The notes under the pieces are model-generated. The model had not been told where the DNA came from. It searched no databases and saw nothing but the letters and a program-made list of their open reading frames with translations. Positions 7,570 through 18,939 of a DNA stretch of 35,767 bases are shown in pieces. Where the stretch lies: NCBI GenBank assembly GCA_021296515.1, contig JAGWAH010000007.1, forward strand, positions 61,223-96,989. The letters are read 5' to 3'. The stretch comes from Acidobacteriota bacterium (GTDB taxonomy: Bacteria > Acidobacteriota > Vicinamibacteria > Vicinamibacterales > UBA8438). Position 1 is the first letter of the stretch. Each line of letters begins with the position of its first letter. The position numbers were made by a program, and so were the translations under genes.

Positions 7570-8499
7570 TCACGCCCGCGGGTGCGTCTTGCGGTAGATC
7601 TCGGTGATCTGAGCGGCGCTGACGTGCGTGTAGCGCTGCGTCGTCGTGATGCGGGCGTGACCGAGCAGCTCCTGGATGGCGCGCAGGTCGGCGCCACGCT
7701 CCAGCAGGTGGGTCGCGAAGGAGTGGCGCAGGGCGTGCGGGCTGATGCCGCGCTGTGCACCGACCTGCGTGACGCACCGCCGCACCATGCGTCCGACGCT
7801 GCGGCTCGACAGGCGCCCGCCGCGGTAGTTCACGAAGAGCGGGTCGCCCATGCGCGGCGCCGGGTCGCCCGCCGCGGTCGCACCGCCATGCGCGCGCGAC
7901 ACGAGGCCGCGGCGCGCCGTCAGGTACTCGCGAATGGCCGCCGCCGCCGCCGGATTGAACGGCACGATGCGTTCCTTACCCCCCTTGCCGAGGACGCGGA
8001 CCATGCGGCCGGACAGGTTCACGTCCTCCAGATCCAGCCCGACGAGCTCGCCTAGGCGCAGGCCGGAGGCGTAGAAGAGCTCCAGAATGGCCCGGTCGCG
8101 CAGGCCGAGCGGAGTGCCCGCATCCGGCGCGGCAAGCAGCGCGGTCACCTCGTCGACGGCCATGTGGGCCGGCATGCGGCGCTCGACCTTCGGAGCCGAG
8201 AGGAGCGTGCCCGGATCCTCCTCCAGCAGGCCCTCGCGGCGCAGATACCGCGCGAAGGTGCGCACTGCCGCGAGCTTGCGTGCGGACGACGACGACGCCT
8301 GCCGCCGCTCGTAGGTATCGGCCAGAAAGTCCCGCACGAGCCGGTGGCCGAGGTCGCCGACCCGCGGCTCGCGGCCGAGGTGTGCGGCCGCGAACTCGAA
8401 GAACTGCGACAGGTCGCTCCCGTAGGCGCGCACCGTGTGCCGCGAGAGATTGCGATTCAGGCGCAGGTGGTCGAGAAACGGCTGAAGCTGCTCGCGCAT
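7570..8499 (-). CDS. xerC: Tyrosine recombinase XerC/XerD
   Basis: A 309-residue site-specific tyrosine recombinase, expected to resolve chromosome dimers at dif during segregation. The N-terminal SAM-like core-binding domain (FLDHLRLNRNLSRHTVRAYGSDL) precedes the catalytic domain, which has the complete active site: Arg148 (SGLRLGEL), Lys172 (GKGGKER), His255 and Arg258 (HALRHSFATHLL), His281 (LLGHARI) and nucleophile Tyr290 (QRYTHV). The length is the usual one with a small Gly/Ala-rich insertion (about 203-217). It faces the ABC-F gene tail to tail with five bases between stops. Position after trmFO matches the codV/xerC slot of the dprA-topA-trmFO-xerC-hslV cluster, hence XerC rather than a phage integrase. 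Confidence 0.93.
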   Translation of the reverse strand: MREQLQPFLDHLRLNRNLSRHTVRAYGSDLSQFFEFAAAHLGREPRVGDLGHRLVRDFLADTYERRQASSSSARKLAAVRTFARYLRREGLLEEDPGTLLSAPKVERRMPAHMAVDEVTALLAAPDAGTPLGLRDRAILELFYASGLRLGELVGLDLEDVNLSGRMVRVLGKGGKERIVPFNPAAAAAIREYLTARRGLVSRAHGGATAAGDPAPRMGDPLFVNYRGGRLSSRSVGRMVRRCVTQVGAQRGISPHALRHSFATHLLERGADLRAIQELLGHARITTTQRYTHVSAAQITEIYRKTHPRA

Positions 8500-8596
8500 C
8501 GACCATCGTATCGGCCGCCGGTGCTCCCATCGTCAGCATGCGCAGACCAACGGGCGGCGCCGGCGCCGATGGACCGTCCGGCGACGCACCGAGCCG

Positions 8597-10006
8597 TCAC
8601 TGCGCGGCTCCGCCCGTCTGCAGCGCCGCCGCGGCAGATGCCTCCGGGTCACCGCCCCGCCACGCGGCGAGGTCCGCCAGCGCCCGCTCGGCCACCGCCC
8701 GGCGGCGCGCCTGCCGCCCGCGGGGCGCCCCCGCCACCACCGGGATCAGCCCGAAGGCGATGTTGGTCGGCTGGTAGTGGCTCGGGTCGGCGTGCGAGAC
8801 GTAGTGGGCCAGCGCGCCCAGCGCGGTCGTGCGCGGCGGCGCCCGCGGCTCCTCGCCGCGCGCGAGCGCGGCCGCGTTCAGCCCGGCGACGAGCCCGGAC
8901 GCGGCCGACTCCACGTAGCCCTCGACGCCGGAGACCTGGCCGGCGATGAACAGGCCGGGGCGGGCCCGGGTCTGCCAGGTCGGCGCCAGCAGGGAGGGCG
9001 CGTTGATGTAGGTGTTGCGGTGGATCATCCCGAGCCGCACGAACTCGGCCTGCTCGAGCCCCGGAATCATCCGGAGCACGCGGCGCTGCTCCGGCCACTT
9101 CAGTTGCGTCTGGAAGCCGACCAGGCTGAAGTGGTCGGCCGCAAGATTGTCCTGCCGGAGCTGAACCACCGCGTAGGGCTGGCGTCCGGTGACCGGGTCC
9201 GTCAGCCCGACCGGCTTCATCGGACCGAAACGCAGGGTGTCCACGCCGCGGTGGGCCATCACCTCGATCGGCAGGCAGCCCTCGAAGTACGGCGTGCGGT
9301 CGAAGTCGTGCAGCTCGGCCAGCTCCGCGGTCGTGAGCGCGGCGTGGAACCGGTGGTACTCCTCCGGGGTCATCGGGCAGTTCAGGTAGTCGCCTTCCTC
9401 CTCGCCCCCGGCGCCGCACGTCCGGCCGACCGCGAGTTCCTTCGTGCGCTCCCGCCGGCCGCGGCGCGAGGCCCGGAAGACCCGCGAGCGATCTATCGAG
9501 TCGGCCAGCACGATGGGGCTGATCGCGTCGAAGAAGTAGAGCTGCTCGCGACCGACCAGGGCGGTGAGCCCGGCCGCAAGGTCCGGCGAGGTCAGCGGTC
9601 CCGTCGCCACGACGACCGGCGAGGCGGCCGACGCCTCCGGGATCCGTTGCACCTCCTCGCGATGGATGGCGATCAGCGGCTCCGCCTCGAGCGCCGCGGT
9701 GACCCCCGCGGCGAACCGCTCGCGGTCGACGGCCAGCGCGCCGCCCGCCGGCACGCGCGTCTCGTCGCCCACCCGCATCACCAGCGAGCCGAGCCGGCGC
9801 ATCTCCTCCTTGAGCAGCCCGACCGCGTTCTCCAGGGAATCGCCGCGAAACGAGTTGCTGCAGACCAGCTCCGCGAGCCGATCCGTCCGGTGGACGGCGG
9901 TCGAGCGGACCGGACGCATCTCGTGCAGCGACACGGGGACGCCCCGGCGCGCGGCCTGCCAGGCCGCCTCGCTGCCCGCCAGGCCGCCGCCGACGATCCG
10001 GATCAT
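8597..10006 (-). CDS. trmFO: TrmFO, folate-dependent tRNA U54 methyltransferase
   Basis: A 469-residue flavoprotein that makes ribothymidine at position 54 of tRNA using methylene-tetrahydrofolate and FAD. The N-terminal dinucleotide-binding motif [12 protein letters not shown] is at residues 6-17. The catalytic cysteines correspond to Cys49 (LVCSNSFR) and Cys244 ([11 protein letters not shown]). Other family blocks are [45 protein letters not shown] and the [11 protein letters not shown] stretch near the end. Between VFRASR and DYLNCPM is a longer than usual charged loop (about residues 180-206, [10 protein letters not shown] then GAGGEEEG). Start ATG 10006 has GAGG six bases upstream; topA ends 23 bases before it. 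Confidence 0.95.
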   Translation of the reverse strand: MIRIVGGGLAGSEAAWQAARRGVPVSLHEMRPVRSTAVHRTDRLAELVCSNSFRGDSLENAVGLLKEEMRRLGSLVMRVGDETRVPAGGALAVDRERFAAGVTAALEAEPLIAIHREEVQRIPEASAASPVVVATGPLTSPDLAAGLTALVGREQLYFFDAISPIVLADSIDRSRVFRASRRGRRERTKELAVGRTCGAGGEEEGDYLNCPMTPEEYHRFHAALTTAELAELHDFDRTPYFEGCLPIEVMAHRGVDTLRFGPMKPVGLTDPVTGRQPYAVVQLRQDNLAADHFSLVGFQTQLKWPEQRRVLRMIPGLEQAEFVRLGMIHRNTYINAPSLLAPTWQTRARPGLFIAGQVSGVEGYVESAASGLVAGLNAAALARGEEPRAPPRTTALGALAHYVSHADPSHYQPTNIAFGLIPVVAGAPRGRQARRRAVAERALADLAAWRGGDPEASAAAALQTGGAAQ

Positions 10007-10029
10007 GGGAACCTCGGGGGCGCTTTCGC

Positions 10030-12717
<2,688 letters not shown>

Positions 12718-12762
12718 GGTCCTCCTGTTGAGGTCGCGGCTCGAACCGCCGTCGACCGGGCA

Positions 12763-13884
12763 TTACGTTAGCATCCCCGGGCGCGACCGGACGAATCGAC
12801 CGGCTCCGGCACGGGCGACGAGGCCCGCGATTTCCAGCTCCGTGAGCCGCAACAGAACCGTCGCGCTGTCGAGGCCGCTCCACGCGATCAGGTCGTCGAC
12901 AGCGCAGATCTCGCCCGGGTCCATATGGCGCAGCAGAGGATCCTCCGCCTCCCGCGCCATCCGCTGCTCACCGGCGGCGGCCGGGTCCGACACCCCGCCG
13001 AGCGCGCCGAAGCCGATCGCCTCCAGGATATCGCCCGCCGTCTCCACGATCGCGGCCCCGTCGCGGATCAGGGCATGCCCCCCGGCGCTGCGCCCGCTGA
13101 GCACGTTGCCGGGCACGGCCATCACCTCCCGGCCCTGCTCCGCCGCGCAACGCGCCGTGATCAGCGAGCCGCTGCGGGCCCCGGCCTCGACGACCACAAC
13201 CCCCCGCGCGAGTCCGCTGATCAGACGATTCCGCCGGGGAAAGTGATAGCGGAGCGGCGGCGTGCCCGGCGGGAACTCGCTGAGCACCACACCCGCACGG
13301 GCGATCGACGCTGCGAGCTCCGCGTGCTCGGCGGGGTAGACGACGTCGACTCCCGAGCCGAGGACGGCGATCGTGGCCCCTTCGCCGGCGAGCACCCCCC
13401 GATGCGCCGCTGCATCCACGCCGCGCGCGCACCCGCTCACCACCACGATACCGCAGCCGCTCAGCTCGGACGCCAGTCGCTCCGCGACGGCGACGGCGTA
13501 CGGCGAGGCGGCGCGCGAGCCGACGATCGCCACCGAGGGCCTGGCGAGCACGCCTGCGTGCCCTTTCAGCCAGACGACCGGGGGAGGGTCGTCGAGCGTC
13601 AGGAACTGGCGGGGATAGCGGGAATCGCACCAGCCGACCGGGTCGATGCCGCCGCCGACGGCGGCGTCCAGCAACCGGAGGGCGCGCGCCCGGCAACGCC
13701 GGCCATCCTCGCGGAGGTGCGCCGGCAGGTCGCGAAAGCGGGCCGTCGCCCTTTGCAGGTCGACGTCCCGCCGCTGGTCGTCGCCCCCGCCCGGAGGCGT
13801 ATCGAGCAGCGCGCGGCGCCATCGCTTCCGAACCAGGAACAGAGACAGCGCGACCTCTTCGACGAGAGTTTCCGTTGCCGTCAT
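12763..13884 (-). CDS. dprA: DprA, DNA-processing protein (RecA loader for ssDNA)
   Basis: A 373-residue DprA/Smf protein, which binds incoming single-stranded DNA during transformation and loads RecA. It has an N-terminal helical region, then the Rossmann-like core with VAIVGSRAASPYA, VVSGCARGVDAAAHRG, AVLGSGVDVVYPAEH, HFPRRNRLISGLARGVVVVEA and SGSLITARCAAEQGREVMAVPGN. The C-terminal winged-helix domain (about residues 310-368, AVDDLIAWSGLDSATVLLRLTELEIAGLV) is present. The open frame extends upstream, but ATG 13884 is chosen because GGAGGT sits five bases before it. topA follows after 45 bases. The gene alone does not show that the organism is competent, but a ComF-type gene is also in the window. 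Confidence 0.94.
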   Translation of the reverse strand: MTATETLVEEVALSLFLVRKRWRRALLDTPPGGGDDQRRDVDLQRATARFRDLPAHLREDGRRCRARALRLLDAAVGGGIDPVGWCDSRYPRQFLTLDDPPPVVWLKGHAGVLARPSVAIVGSRAASPYAVAVAERLASELSGCGIVVVSGCARGVDAAAHRGVLAGEGATIAVLGSGVDVVYPAEHAELAASIARAGVVLSEFPPGTPPLRYHFPRRNRLISGLARGVVVVEAGARSGSLITARCAAEQGREVMAVPGNVLSGRSAGGHALIRDGAAIVETAGDILEAIGFGALGGVSDPAAAGEQRMAREAEDPLLRHMDPGEICAVDDLIAWSGLDSATVLLRLTELEIAGLVARAGAGRFVRSRPGMLT

Positions 13885-13937
13885 CGCGACCTCCGGAAGC
13901 AAGAATCGAACCAGGCGGCAGCGAGATCGATGCGGAC

Positions 13938-13967
13938 TTGCGCCGGGCGGCGCGACGTGGCTATATT
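13938..13967 (+). promoter_or_regulatory. Candidate sigma70-type promoter for the TPR/lipoprotein genes
   Basis: TTGCGC (13938-13943) and TATATT (13962-13967) are separated by 18 bases, in the gap between the divergent dprA and TPR genes. TATATT is the most AT-rich hexamer in this area. The distance to the TTG start at 14003 leaves a leader of about 30 bases containing GGAG. Confidence 0.42.
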
Positions 13968-14002
13968 TGGTATGAGAAGCACCTCTGATCGGAGCGACAC
14001 CG

Positions 14003-14362
14003 TTGCCGGGCAGAACAGCCATCATCCTGGTCGCCGCGCTGGCCGCCGCGGTCGTGTCGGCCACGGCCGCCCCCAACTCCCGCGACGACGCGGTGGCGCA
14101 AGTGGAGTTCGGAATCTCCGTCGCGCAGGCGGGACTGTGGGACGAGGCCGAGTACCGCTGGAAGCGCGCCACGGAGATCGATCCCGACTACGCGGCCGCC
14201 TGGAACAACCTCGGCATCGCGTACGAGCAGAAGGGGATGTTCGACGAGGCGCTCGAAGCCTACGAGACCGCTCTGGATCTCGAGCCGAACAACCTCAACA
14301 TTCAGCAGAACTACGATCTCTTCAGGGAAATCCATGACCGCGTTCTTCAAGGCGACCGTTAG
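14003..14362 (+). CDS. Small exported TPR protein
   Basis: A 119-residue protein with an N-terminal signal sequence (TAIILVAALAAAVVSATAA) followed by two tetratricopeptide repeats: roughly residues 30-63 (GISVAQAGLWDEAEYRWKRATEIDPD) and 64-97 (AAWNNLGIAYEQKGMFDEALEAYETALDLEPN). It is thus probably a periplasmic protein-interaction module. The start is TTG with GGAG eight bases upstream. An ATG at 13972 is out of frame. Its last 29 bases overlap the start of the following lipoprotein gene, so the two are likely co-translated and may work together. Partner unknown. Confidence 0.8.
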   Translation: MPGRTAIILVAALAAAVVSATAAPNSRDDAVAQVEFGISVAQAGLWDEAEYRWKRATEIDPDYAAAWNNLGIAYEQKGMFDEALEAYETALDLEPNNLNIQQNYDLFREIHDRVLQGDR

Positions 14363-15152
14363 CGCACTCCTGCTGCTGGGCGGGGCGGCCTGCTCGAGCT
14401 ACTACGAGGTGCCGATCGAGACCCCGTTGCAGCCGAAGCTGGACGTGGGACGCTTCCAGCGCATTCTCGTGGCCGGCTTCGTGGCGGGCGGCACCGAGGA
14501 CGTCGACACCAACCTCGAGACCGCGCGGCTGCTGCGGAGCCAGCTTCGCGCGGAGTCCCGGCTGGAAGTCATCGACGCCGAGGTTCTGGACCTGCTGGAT
14601 ATCGCCGAGAGGCAGAACGGGGACTACGGCGACGGCAACGGCAACGGCAACGGCGGCGACCCGGACGCCGTGAACGGCGACGACTGGCGGGACGACAGGC
14701 CGGACACGGAGGACCGCGGCGACCTCAGCGAGGAGGACCTGGAAGCCTTCGAGCACATCTTCGCCAACGTGAGTTACTGGCGGCAGCTCGGCGAGGAACA
14801 CCAGAATCCGCTCATCGTCACGGGCACCGTCCACTTCACGCCGCACCAGCGGTCGGGAATGGTCACCCGCGAGCGCGAGATCTACGACGAATTCGGCCGG
14901 CGCATGGTGGCGCCGGTGCGGGCGTACCGCGACCGCTCCGGCTTCGTGCTGAGCCCGACGTTCATCTTCATCGACGGCCGGAGCGGGATCACGCTCTATA
15001 CCGAGCGCCACCGCGAAGAGGTGCTGTACGACATCTCCCACAACACGCCGGCGCTGTCCTCGTACTTCGAGTTGATGGACCGCCTGCTGCCGTCGTTCCT
15101 CGGAGCGCTCGCCGACCAGAGCGTGCGCGGCACGCGCATCATGCTCAAGTAG
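14334..15152 (+). CDS. Hypothetical lipoprotein with acidic Gly-Asn spacer
   Basis: A 272-residue putative lipoprotein: signal MTAFFKATVSALLLLGGAAC with Cys20 as the lipidation site. The early segment (RFQRILVAGFVAGGTEDVDTNLETARLLRSQL, then SRLEVIDAEVLDLL) resembles outer-membrane or periplasmic proteins that assemble variable-length effectors, but I cannot assign a family. Residues about 95-135 form a highly acidic, low-complexity spacer with a Gly-Asn run. The C-terminal part is beta-rich (PLIVTGTVHFTP, GFVLSPTFIFIDGRSG, LYTERHREEVLYD) and ends in a helical segment. It overlaps the TPR gene by 29 bases. The next gene, rplU, has its own promoter candidate, so the pair is probably separate from the ribosomal operon. 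Confidence 0.78.
   Translation: MTAFFKATVSALLLLGGAACSSYYEVPIETPLQPKLDVGRFQRILVAGFVAGGTEDVDTNLETARLLRSQLRAESRLEVIDAEVLDLLDIAERQNGDYGDGNGNGNGGDPDAVNGDDWRDDRPDTEDRGDLSEEDLEAFEHIFANVSYWRQLGEEHQNPLIVTGTVHFTPHQRSGMVTREREIYDEFGRRMVAPVRAYRDRSGFVLSPTFIFIDGRSGITLYTERHREEVLYDISHNTPALSSYFELMDRLLPSFLGALADQSVRGTRIMLK
14634..14651 (+). repeat. Three perfect GGCAAC hexamer repeats inside the lipoprotein gene
   Basis: GGCAAC is repeated at 14634, 14640 and 14646 and encodes a Gly-Asn run in an acidic spacer. Such a short in-frame repeat can vary in copy number without breaking the frame. Confidence 0.8.
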
Positions 15153-15184
15153 CGGTCCGGTCCCGGTGCGGCGGCCGGCGCCAC

Positions 15185-15213
15185 TTTACAGCCAGAGGCG
15201 CCGGTATTACGAT
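15185..15213 (+). promoter_or_regulatory. Promoter for the rplU-rpmA-obg block
   Basis: TTTACA (15185-15190, 5/6 of the -35 consensus) and TACGAT (15208-15213, keeping the key T, A and final T) are exactly 17 bases apart, 67 bases before the rplU GTG. The site follows the lipoprotein stop by 32 bases. Confidence 0.5.
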
Positions 15214-15241
15214 TGCACGTTTCCGGTACGGCAGGGATTCG

Positions 15242-15260
15242 CCCGCGAGGTACGCGCGGG
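15242..15260 (+). promoter_or_regulatory. Hairpin in the rplU leader
   Basis: CCCGCG (15242-15247) pairs perfectly with CGCGGG (15255-15260) around a 7-base loop. It lies in the predicted rplU leader, just before the GGAAGGGG ribosome-binding region (15266-15273). L21 leaders with autoregulation are known in other phyla, but nothing here proves it. Confidence 0.3.
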
Positions 15261-15279
15261 GGCTCGGAAGGGGTCGAAC

Positions 15280-15594
15280 GTGTTCGCGATTATCGAGAGC
15301 GGCGGCCGGCAGGTGCGCGTCGAGGAGAACGCGCTCGTGACCGTCGACCGCCTGCACAAGGAGGTTGGGGACGAGGTCGTTTTCGATCGCGTCCTGTTCG
15401 TGGCCGGCGACGACGGCTTCGCGACCGGCGCGCCGTACGTCCCCAGCGCCACGGTGACCGGGGTGGTGGACGCGCTGGACCGGGGACCGAAGATTCGGGT
15501 GTTCCGGAAGCGGCGGCGGAAGGCGTGGCGCCGGACCCTCGGGCACCGAACCGCGTTGACGCGGGTGCGCATCACCGGCATCGACGGCGTGTAG
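15280..15594 (+). CDS. rplU: 50S ribosomal protein bL21
   Basis: A 104-residue ribosomal protein of the large subunit (E. coli L21 has 103). The start block [16 protein letters not shown], the middle [18 protein letters not shown] and the C-terminal [30 protein letters not shown] are family hallmarks. The GTG start at 15280 is chosen over upstream in-frame codons because it gives the family's exact N-terminus and has AAGGGG upstream. rpmA follows after 14 bases, the near-universal rplU-rpmA pairing. Confidence 0.96.
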   Translation: MFAIIESGGRQVRVEENALVTVDRLHKEVGDEVVFDRVLFVAGDDGFATGAPYVPSATVTGVVDALDRGPKIRVFRKRRRKAWRRTLGHRTALTRVRITGIDGV

Positions 15595-15608
15595 ATTCAG
15601 AGGCATCC

Positions 15609-15869
15609 ATGGCACACAAAAAGGGCCAGGGCAGCTCACGCAACGGACGCGACAGTCAGGCGCAGCGCCTCGGCGTCAAGCGCTTCGACGGCAATCTCGT
15701 GCCGGGAGGCGCCATCCTCGTGCGCCAACGGGGACGGCGGTTCCGACCCGGCCTCAACGTCGGCCTCGGCAAGGACGATACGTTGTTCGCCACCGCGGCG
15801 GGGCGGGTCCGCTTCGAGGATCACGGATCGAGGGGTCGCGTCATCAGTGTCCTGCCGCTCGAGGGATAG
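15609..15869 (+). CDS. rpmA: 50S ribosomal protein bL27
   Basis: An 86-residue protein of the peptidyl-transferase region of the large subunit. [20 protein letters not shown] at the N-terminus and [23 protein letters not shown] after it are characteristic. The N-terminus begins directly with AHKKG, so it is the uncleaved E. coli-like form rather than the Firmicutes type with a cleaved extension. It lies between rplU and obg. Confidence 0.97.
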   Translation: MAHKKGQGSSRNGRDSQAQRLGVKRFDGNLVPGGAILVRQRGRRFRPGLNVGLGKDDTLFATAAGRVRFEDHGSRGRVISVLPLEG

Positions 15870-15919
15870 GGCGGCAGGGGCGGCCCGCTGACCGTTCTTC
15901 CAACCATCAGCCAGCCCGG

Positions 15920-16996
15920 ATGTTCGTCGACGAAGTCGACCTGCATGTGGCGGCCGGAGACGGCGGCAACGGGTGCGTCAGCTTCCGCCGCGAGAAATTC
16001 GTGCCGCGGGGTGGACCCGACGGCGGCGACGGTGGTCGCGGCGGTTCCGTCTACCTGCAAGCCACCACGCACCTGAACACGCTGGTCAAGTTCACCTACC
16101 ATCCGCTCTGCCGCGCCCAGCGCGGCGGCCACGGCGAAGGCGCGAACCGCGCGGGTCGCGCCGGTCGCGACCTGCACCTGGACGTGCCGGTCGGCACCGT
16201 CGTCTACGGCGCGGACCCCGACGACGGCCTCGAGAAGCTGGCCGACCTGGCCGAGGACGGGCAGTCCTGGCTGGCTGCGCGGGGCGGTGACGGCGGGCGC
16301 GGCAACCGGCGTTTCACCACGTCGACCAATCGCGCGCCGCGGCGCTTCGAACCGGGTCGCCCCGGCGAGACGCGTACCTTCCGGCTGCGGCTCAAGCTGC
16401 TGGCCGACGTGGGCCTCGTGGGCTACCCCAACGCCGGCAAGTCGACGCTGATCGCCCGGGTATCGGCGGCGCGCCCGAAGATCGCGGACTACCCGTTCAC
16501 GACGCTGTCTCCCAACCTGGGCGTCGTCCGCCTCGACGACGAGCGCAGCTTCGTGCTCGCGGACGTACCGGGGCTCATCGCCGGCGCCCACGAGGGACAC
16601 GGGCTGGGCCATCGCTTCCTGAGTCACCTGGAACGCACGAAGGTCCTGGTCCACGTCGTCGACGTGTCGTCGGCCAGCGGCCGCGACCCGGTGAGCGACT
16701 TCGACACGATCTGCACCGAGCTGGCCCGGTTTCGAGGCGCCGACGACCTGCCGGCCGGCGGCGTCGCCGGGCTGTCGGGCAAGCCGCAGATCGCTGCCGC
16801 CAACAAGATCGACGCCGTCGACGAGCCCGAGCGCCTCGAAGACCTCCGGCGGCACCTCGCGGCGCGCTCGGTGCCTCTCTATACCGTCTCCGCGGTGACC
16901 GGACACGGACTGCCGGCTCTCCTCGAGGCCATGTGGGCGGCGGTGCGAGAGCGCTCCATCGATGAACCCGATCGACCGCCGCAGGAGACGGCGTGA
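15920..16996 (+). CDS. obg: Obg/CgtA GTPase
   Basis: A 358-residue GTPase involved in late assembly of the 50S subunit and in stress control. The Gly-rich Obg fold fills residues 1-160 (VDLHVAAGDGGNGCVSFRRE, RGGPDGGDGGRGGSVYL). The G domain follows: G1 GYPNAGKST (168-176), switch region YPFTTLSPNLGVV, G3 DVPGLI, and G4 NKID. The C-terminal OCT domain found in some homologues is absent, so this is the short form. Its TGA overlaps the nadD GTG (GTGA, 16993-16996). Confidence 0.96.
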   Translation: MFVDEVDLHVAAGDGGNGCVSFRREKFVPRGGPDGGDGGRGGSVYLQATTHLNTLVKFTYHPLCRAQRGGHGEGANRAGRAGRDLHLDVPVGTVVYGADPDDGLEKLADLAEDGQSWLAARGGDGGRGNRRFTTSTNRAPRRFEPGRPGETRTFRLRLKLLADVGLVGYPNAGKSTLIARVSAARPKIADYPFTTLSPNLGVVRLDDERSFVLADVPGLIAGAHEGHGLGHRFLSHLERTKVLVHVVDVSSASGRDPVSDFDTICTELARFRGADDLPAGGVAGLSGKPQIAAANKIDAVDEPERLEDLRRHLAARSVPLYTVSAVTGHGLPALLEAMWAAVRERSIDEPDRPPQETA

Positions 16997-17679
16997 CGAG
17001 CGGCGGGTCCCGCATCGGCTTGCTCGGCGGTACGTTCGACCCGGTGCACTACGGCCATCTGGACGCCGCGGACGCCGCGCGGCGGTCCCTCGCGCTCGCC
17101 GAGGTGGTGCTCGTGCCTTCACGTGTGCCGCCGCACAAGGCTTCGCCGACCCGCACCTCGGGATACCACCGCTTCGCGATGGCGGCGCTCGCTTCGACCG
17201 AATACCCGGGTCTGCGCGTCAGCGACCTGGAGCTGCGGTCGACCGAGCCGTCGTACACGTCGCTGACGCTGCAGCAGCTCGCAGGGGTCGGGTACGCGCC
17301 CTCGCAACTTTTCTTCATTCTCGGCAGCGACGCTTTCGCAGAAATCGCACACTGGCACGACTTTCCCGGGATACTGGCCCGCAGCCATTTCGCCGTCGTC
17401 GCGCGAGCCGGAAGGCCCCTGGCCGATCTGCGCGGCCGGCTGCCCGCGCTGGCCGATCGGATGCGCGAGCCCCAGGCCGGCTCGGATGCCGGAGCCGAGG
17501 CCGGCTCCACGTCAATCTGGCTCGTCGATGCGGAGACCCGCGACGTCTCGTCCTCGAGTATCCGGCGCCGGCTGGCTGCTTCGGAGCCGACCGGCGACCT
17601 GCTGCCGGACGTCGTCGCCGCCTACATCTCCCGGCATCGACTCTACGACGCCACCCCGCGTGGCCGGTTGTTTGCATGA
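16993..17679 (+). CDS. nadD: Nicotinate-nucleotide adenylyltransferase
   Basis: A 228-residue enzyme that adenylates nicotinate mononucleotide to deamido-NAD in NAD biosynthesis. The nucleotidyltransferase motif GGTFDPVHYGHLDAA has His19 and His22 (HxGH). Other family blocks are VPSRVPPHK, YTSLTLQQL, FILGSDAFAEIAHWHDF and the C-terminal SSSIRRRL (ISSTxIR equivalent). A Gly/Ala/Glu-rich insertion (about residues 158-172) replaces the usual short loop before the C-terminal motif. The GTG start overlaps the obg stop; its own TGA overlaps the rsfS ATG (ATGA). Confidence 0.95.
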   Translation: MTSGGSRIGLLGGTFDPVHYGHLDAADAARRSLALAEVVLVPSRVPPHKASPTRTSGYHRFAMAALASTEYPGLRVSDLELRSTEPSYTSLTLQQLAGVGYAPSQLFFILGSDAFAEIAHWHDFPGILARSHFAVVARAGRPLADLRGRLPALADRMREPQAGSDAGAEAGSTSIWLVDAETRDVSSSSIRRRLAASEPTGDLLPDVVAAYISRHRLYDATPRGRLFA

Positions 17680-18065
17680 CTACAGACGTGCTCGATCTCC
17701 CGGAGCCGCTCCCGCAGATCATCGACGCGATGGAGGACAAGAAGGCGCTCGACGTCGTCGTGCTGGATCTGCGCCACAGCGGCGCCTTCACCGACTACTT
17801 CGTGGTCGGTTCCGGGCGCAGCACGCGACAGGTGCAGGCCATTGCGGATGCGGTCGGCAAGCGGCTGCGCACGATCGATGCGCGGCCCACCCACGTGGAA
17901 GGGTACGACCACGCCGAGTGGGTGCTCATGGACTGCTTCGACGTCATCGTCCACATCTTCACGCGGGACACGCGGGAGCTCTACGACCTGGAACGTCTCT
18001 GGGGCAGCGCGACCCGTATCGAGATCCCTGCCGCTGGAGAGGATCGACCGGCCGGCGGCGAATAG
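17676..18065 (+). CDS. rsfS: Ribosomal silencing factor RsfS
   Basis: A 129-residue protein of the RsfS (Iojap/YbeB) family, which binds L14 and blocks subunit joining when nutrients are low. Family motifs are KKALDVVVLDLR, FTDYFVVGSGRSTRQVQAIADAV, VEGYDHAEWVLMDCFDVIVHIF and the C-terminal RELYDLERLWG. The ATG overlaps the nadD stop, giving the widespread nadD-rsfS coupling. No further gene follows in the overlap series; comF starts 37 bases later. Confidence 0.95.
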   Translation: MTTDVLDLPEPLPQIIDAMEDKKALDVVVLDLRHSGAFTDYFVVGSGRSTRQVQAIADAVGKRLRTIDARPTHVEGYDHAEWVLMDCFDVIVHIFTRDTRELYDLERLWGSATRIEIPAAGEDRPAGGE

Positions 18066-18102
18066 CCGTCCGGCCGGAGCTCGCCGCGAAGCCAGGTGAG
18101 GA

Positions 18103-18939
18103 ATGCGCGCGCTCGACGCCATTCTGGCGGTCGTCTGGGCGCCGCGTTGCGCGGCGTGCGACGATCCGCTCGACGCCCCGACCCGGGGAGCCGTCTGCGG
18201 GGCCTGCTGGCACCGGCTTCCCGCTATCGCGGCACCGGTCTGCGACCGTTGCGGCGTGGCGGTCGCAGCGGGGGACACCCGTGCGGACTCGCGGTGCACC
18301 AACTGCCGGAGAACCGGTGGCCCGCCCACCGCGCGCCGGGCCGCCGGGGTGCACGCCGGCACGCTGCGGGCCATCGTCCACGCCTTCAAGTACGACGGTC
18401 GGCGATCGCTCGCACGGCCTCTCGCGCAACGCATGCAGGACGCCGGCGGCGACTGGCTGCACGACGCCGACGTCGCGGTCCCGGTGCCGCTTCATGCCTA
18501 CCGGCGCTGGCGGCGGGGTTTCAACCAGGCGGCCGACCTCGCGGCGCACCTCGGCGTGCCGGTCGTACATGCGCTGCGGCGCACGCGCCACACCGGAAGG
18601 CAGGTCGAGTTGTCGCGGGCCGCGCGGCTGGAAGCGCTCGGCGGCGCGTTCGCCCTTGCGCGGCGCAGCGGCCGACGCCCGGCCGGCGCCGCGGTCCGCG
18701 GCCGTTCCGTCCTGCTCGTCGACGACGTGATCACGACCGGTGCGACGGTGGAAGCCTGCGCCGCGGTGCTCCGCAGCGCAGGGGCGCGGCAGGTGCGGGC
18801 GCTCAGCGCAGCTCTGGCAGTCGCGGCTCAATCGCAGCCGCCATCTCCGCGGCAACGACGTCCGGCGCCTGTTCGGCGTCGATGCGCACCCAGTCCGGCC
18901 CGGCGGCCTGACGGAGGTAGCTCTCCCGAACCCGCGTGA
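18103..18939 (+). CDS. comF: ComF family phosphoribosyltransferase-like protein
   Basis: A 278-residue protein of the ComF/GntX family, linked in other bacteria to DNA uptake. The N-terminus has zinc-binding cysteine pairs C16/C19, C32/C35, C47/C50 and C65/C68. The C-terminal phosphoribosyltransferase domain has VPVPLHAYRRWRRGFNQA and the PRPP-binding loop SVLLVDDVITTGATVEAC. ATG 18103 has AGGTGAGG upstream. After GARQVRALSAALAV, where ComF proteins normally end, the frame runs on for about 38 residues of Pro/Arg/Ser-rich sequence, antisense to the end of tmk. This overlap of 137 bp suggests that the original stop was lost, or that the tail is simply read-through coding of no function. Confidence 0.87.
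   Translation: MRALDAILAVVWAPRCAACDDPLDAPTRGAVCGACWHRLPAIAAPVCDRCGVAVAAGDTRADSRCTNCRRTGGPPTARRAAGVHAGTLRAIVHAFKYDGRRSLARPLAQRMQDAGGDWLHDADVAVPVPLHAYRRWRRGFNQAADLAAHLGVPVVHALRRTRHTGRQVELSRAARLEALGGAFALARRSGRRPAGAAVRGRSVLLVDDVITTGATVEACAAVLRSAGARQVRALSAALAVAAQSQPPSPRQRRPAPVRRRCAPSPARRPDGGSSPEPA

Noticed and set aside
6538-8055. Continuation of the first ABC-F frame to 8055
   Set aside because: After 6538 the translation is Arg/Gly/Ala-rich with no family motif and runs antisense over xerC. The true second half is in another frame.
7570-8499. Phage or island integrase
   Set aside because: It is in the usual xerC slot next to trmFO and lacks integrase-specific extensions; no attachment sites or phage genes are visible.
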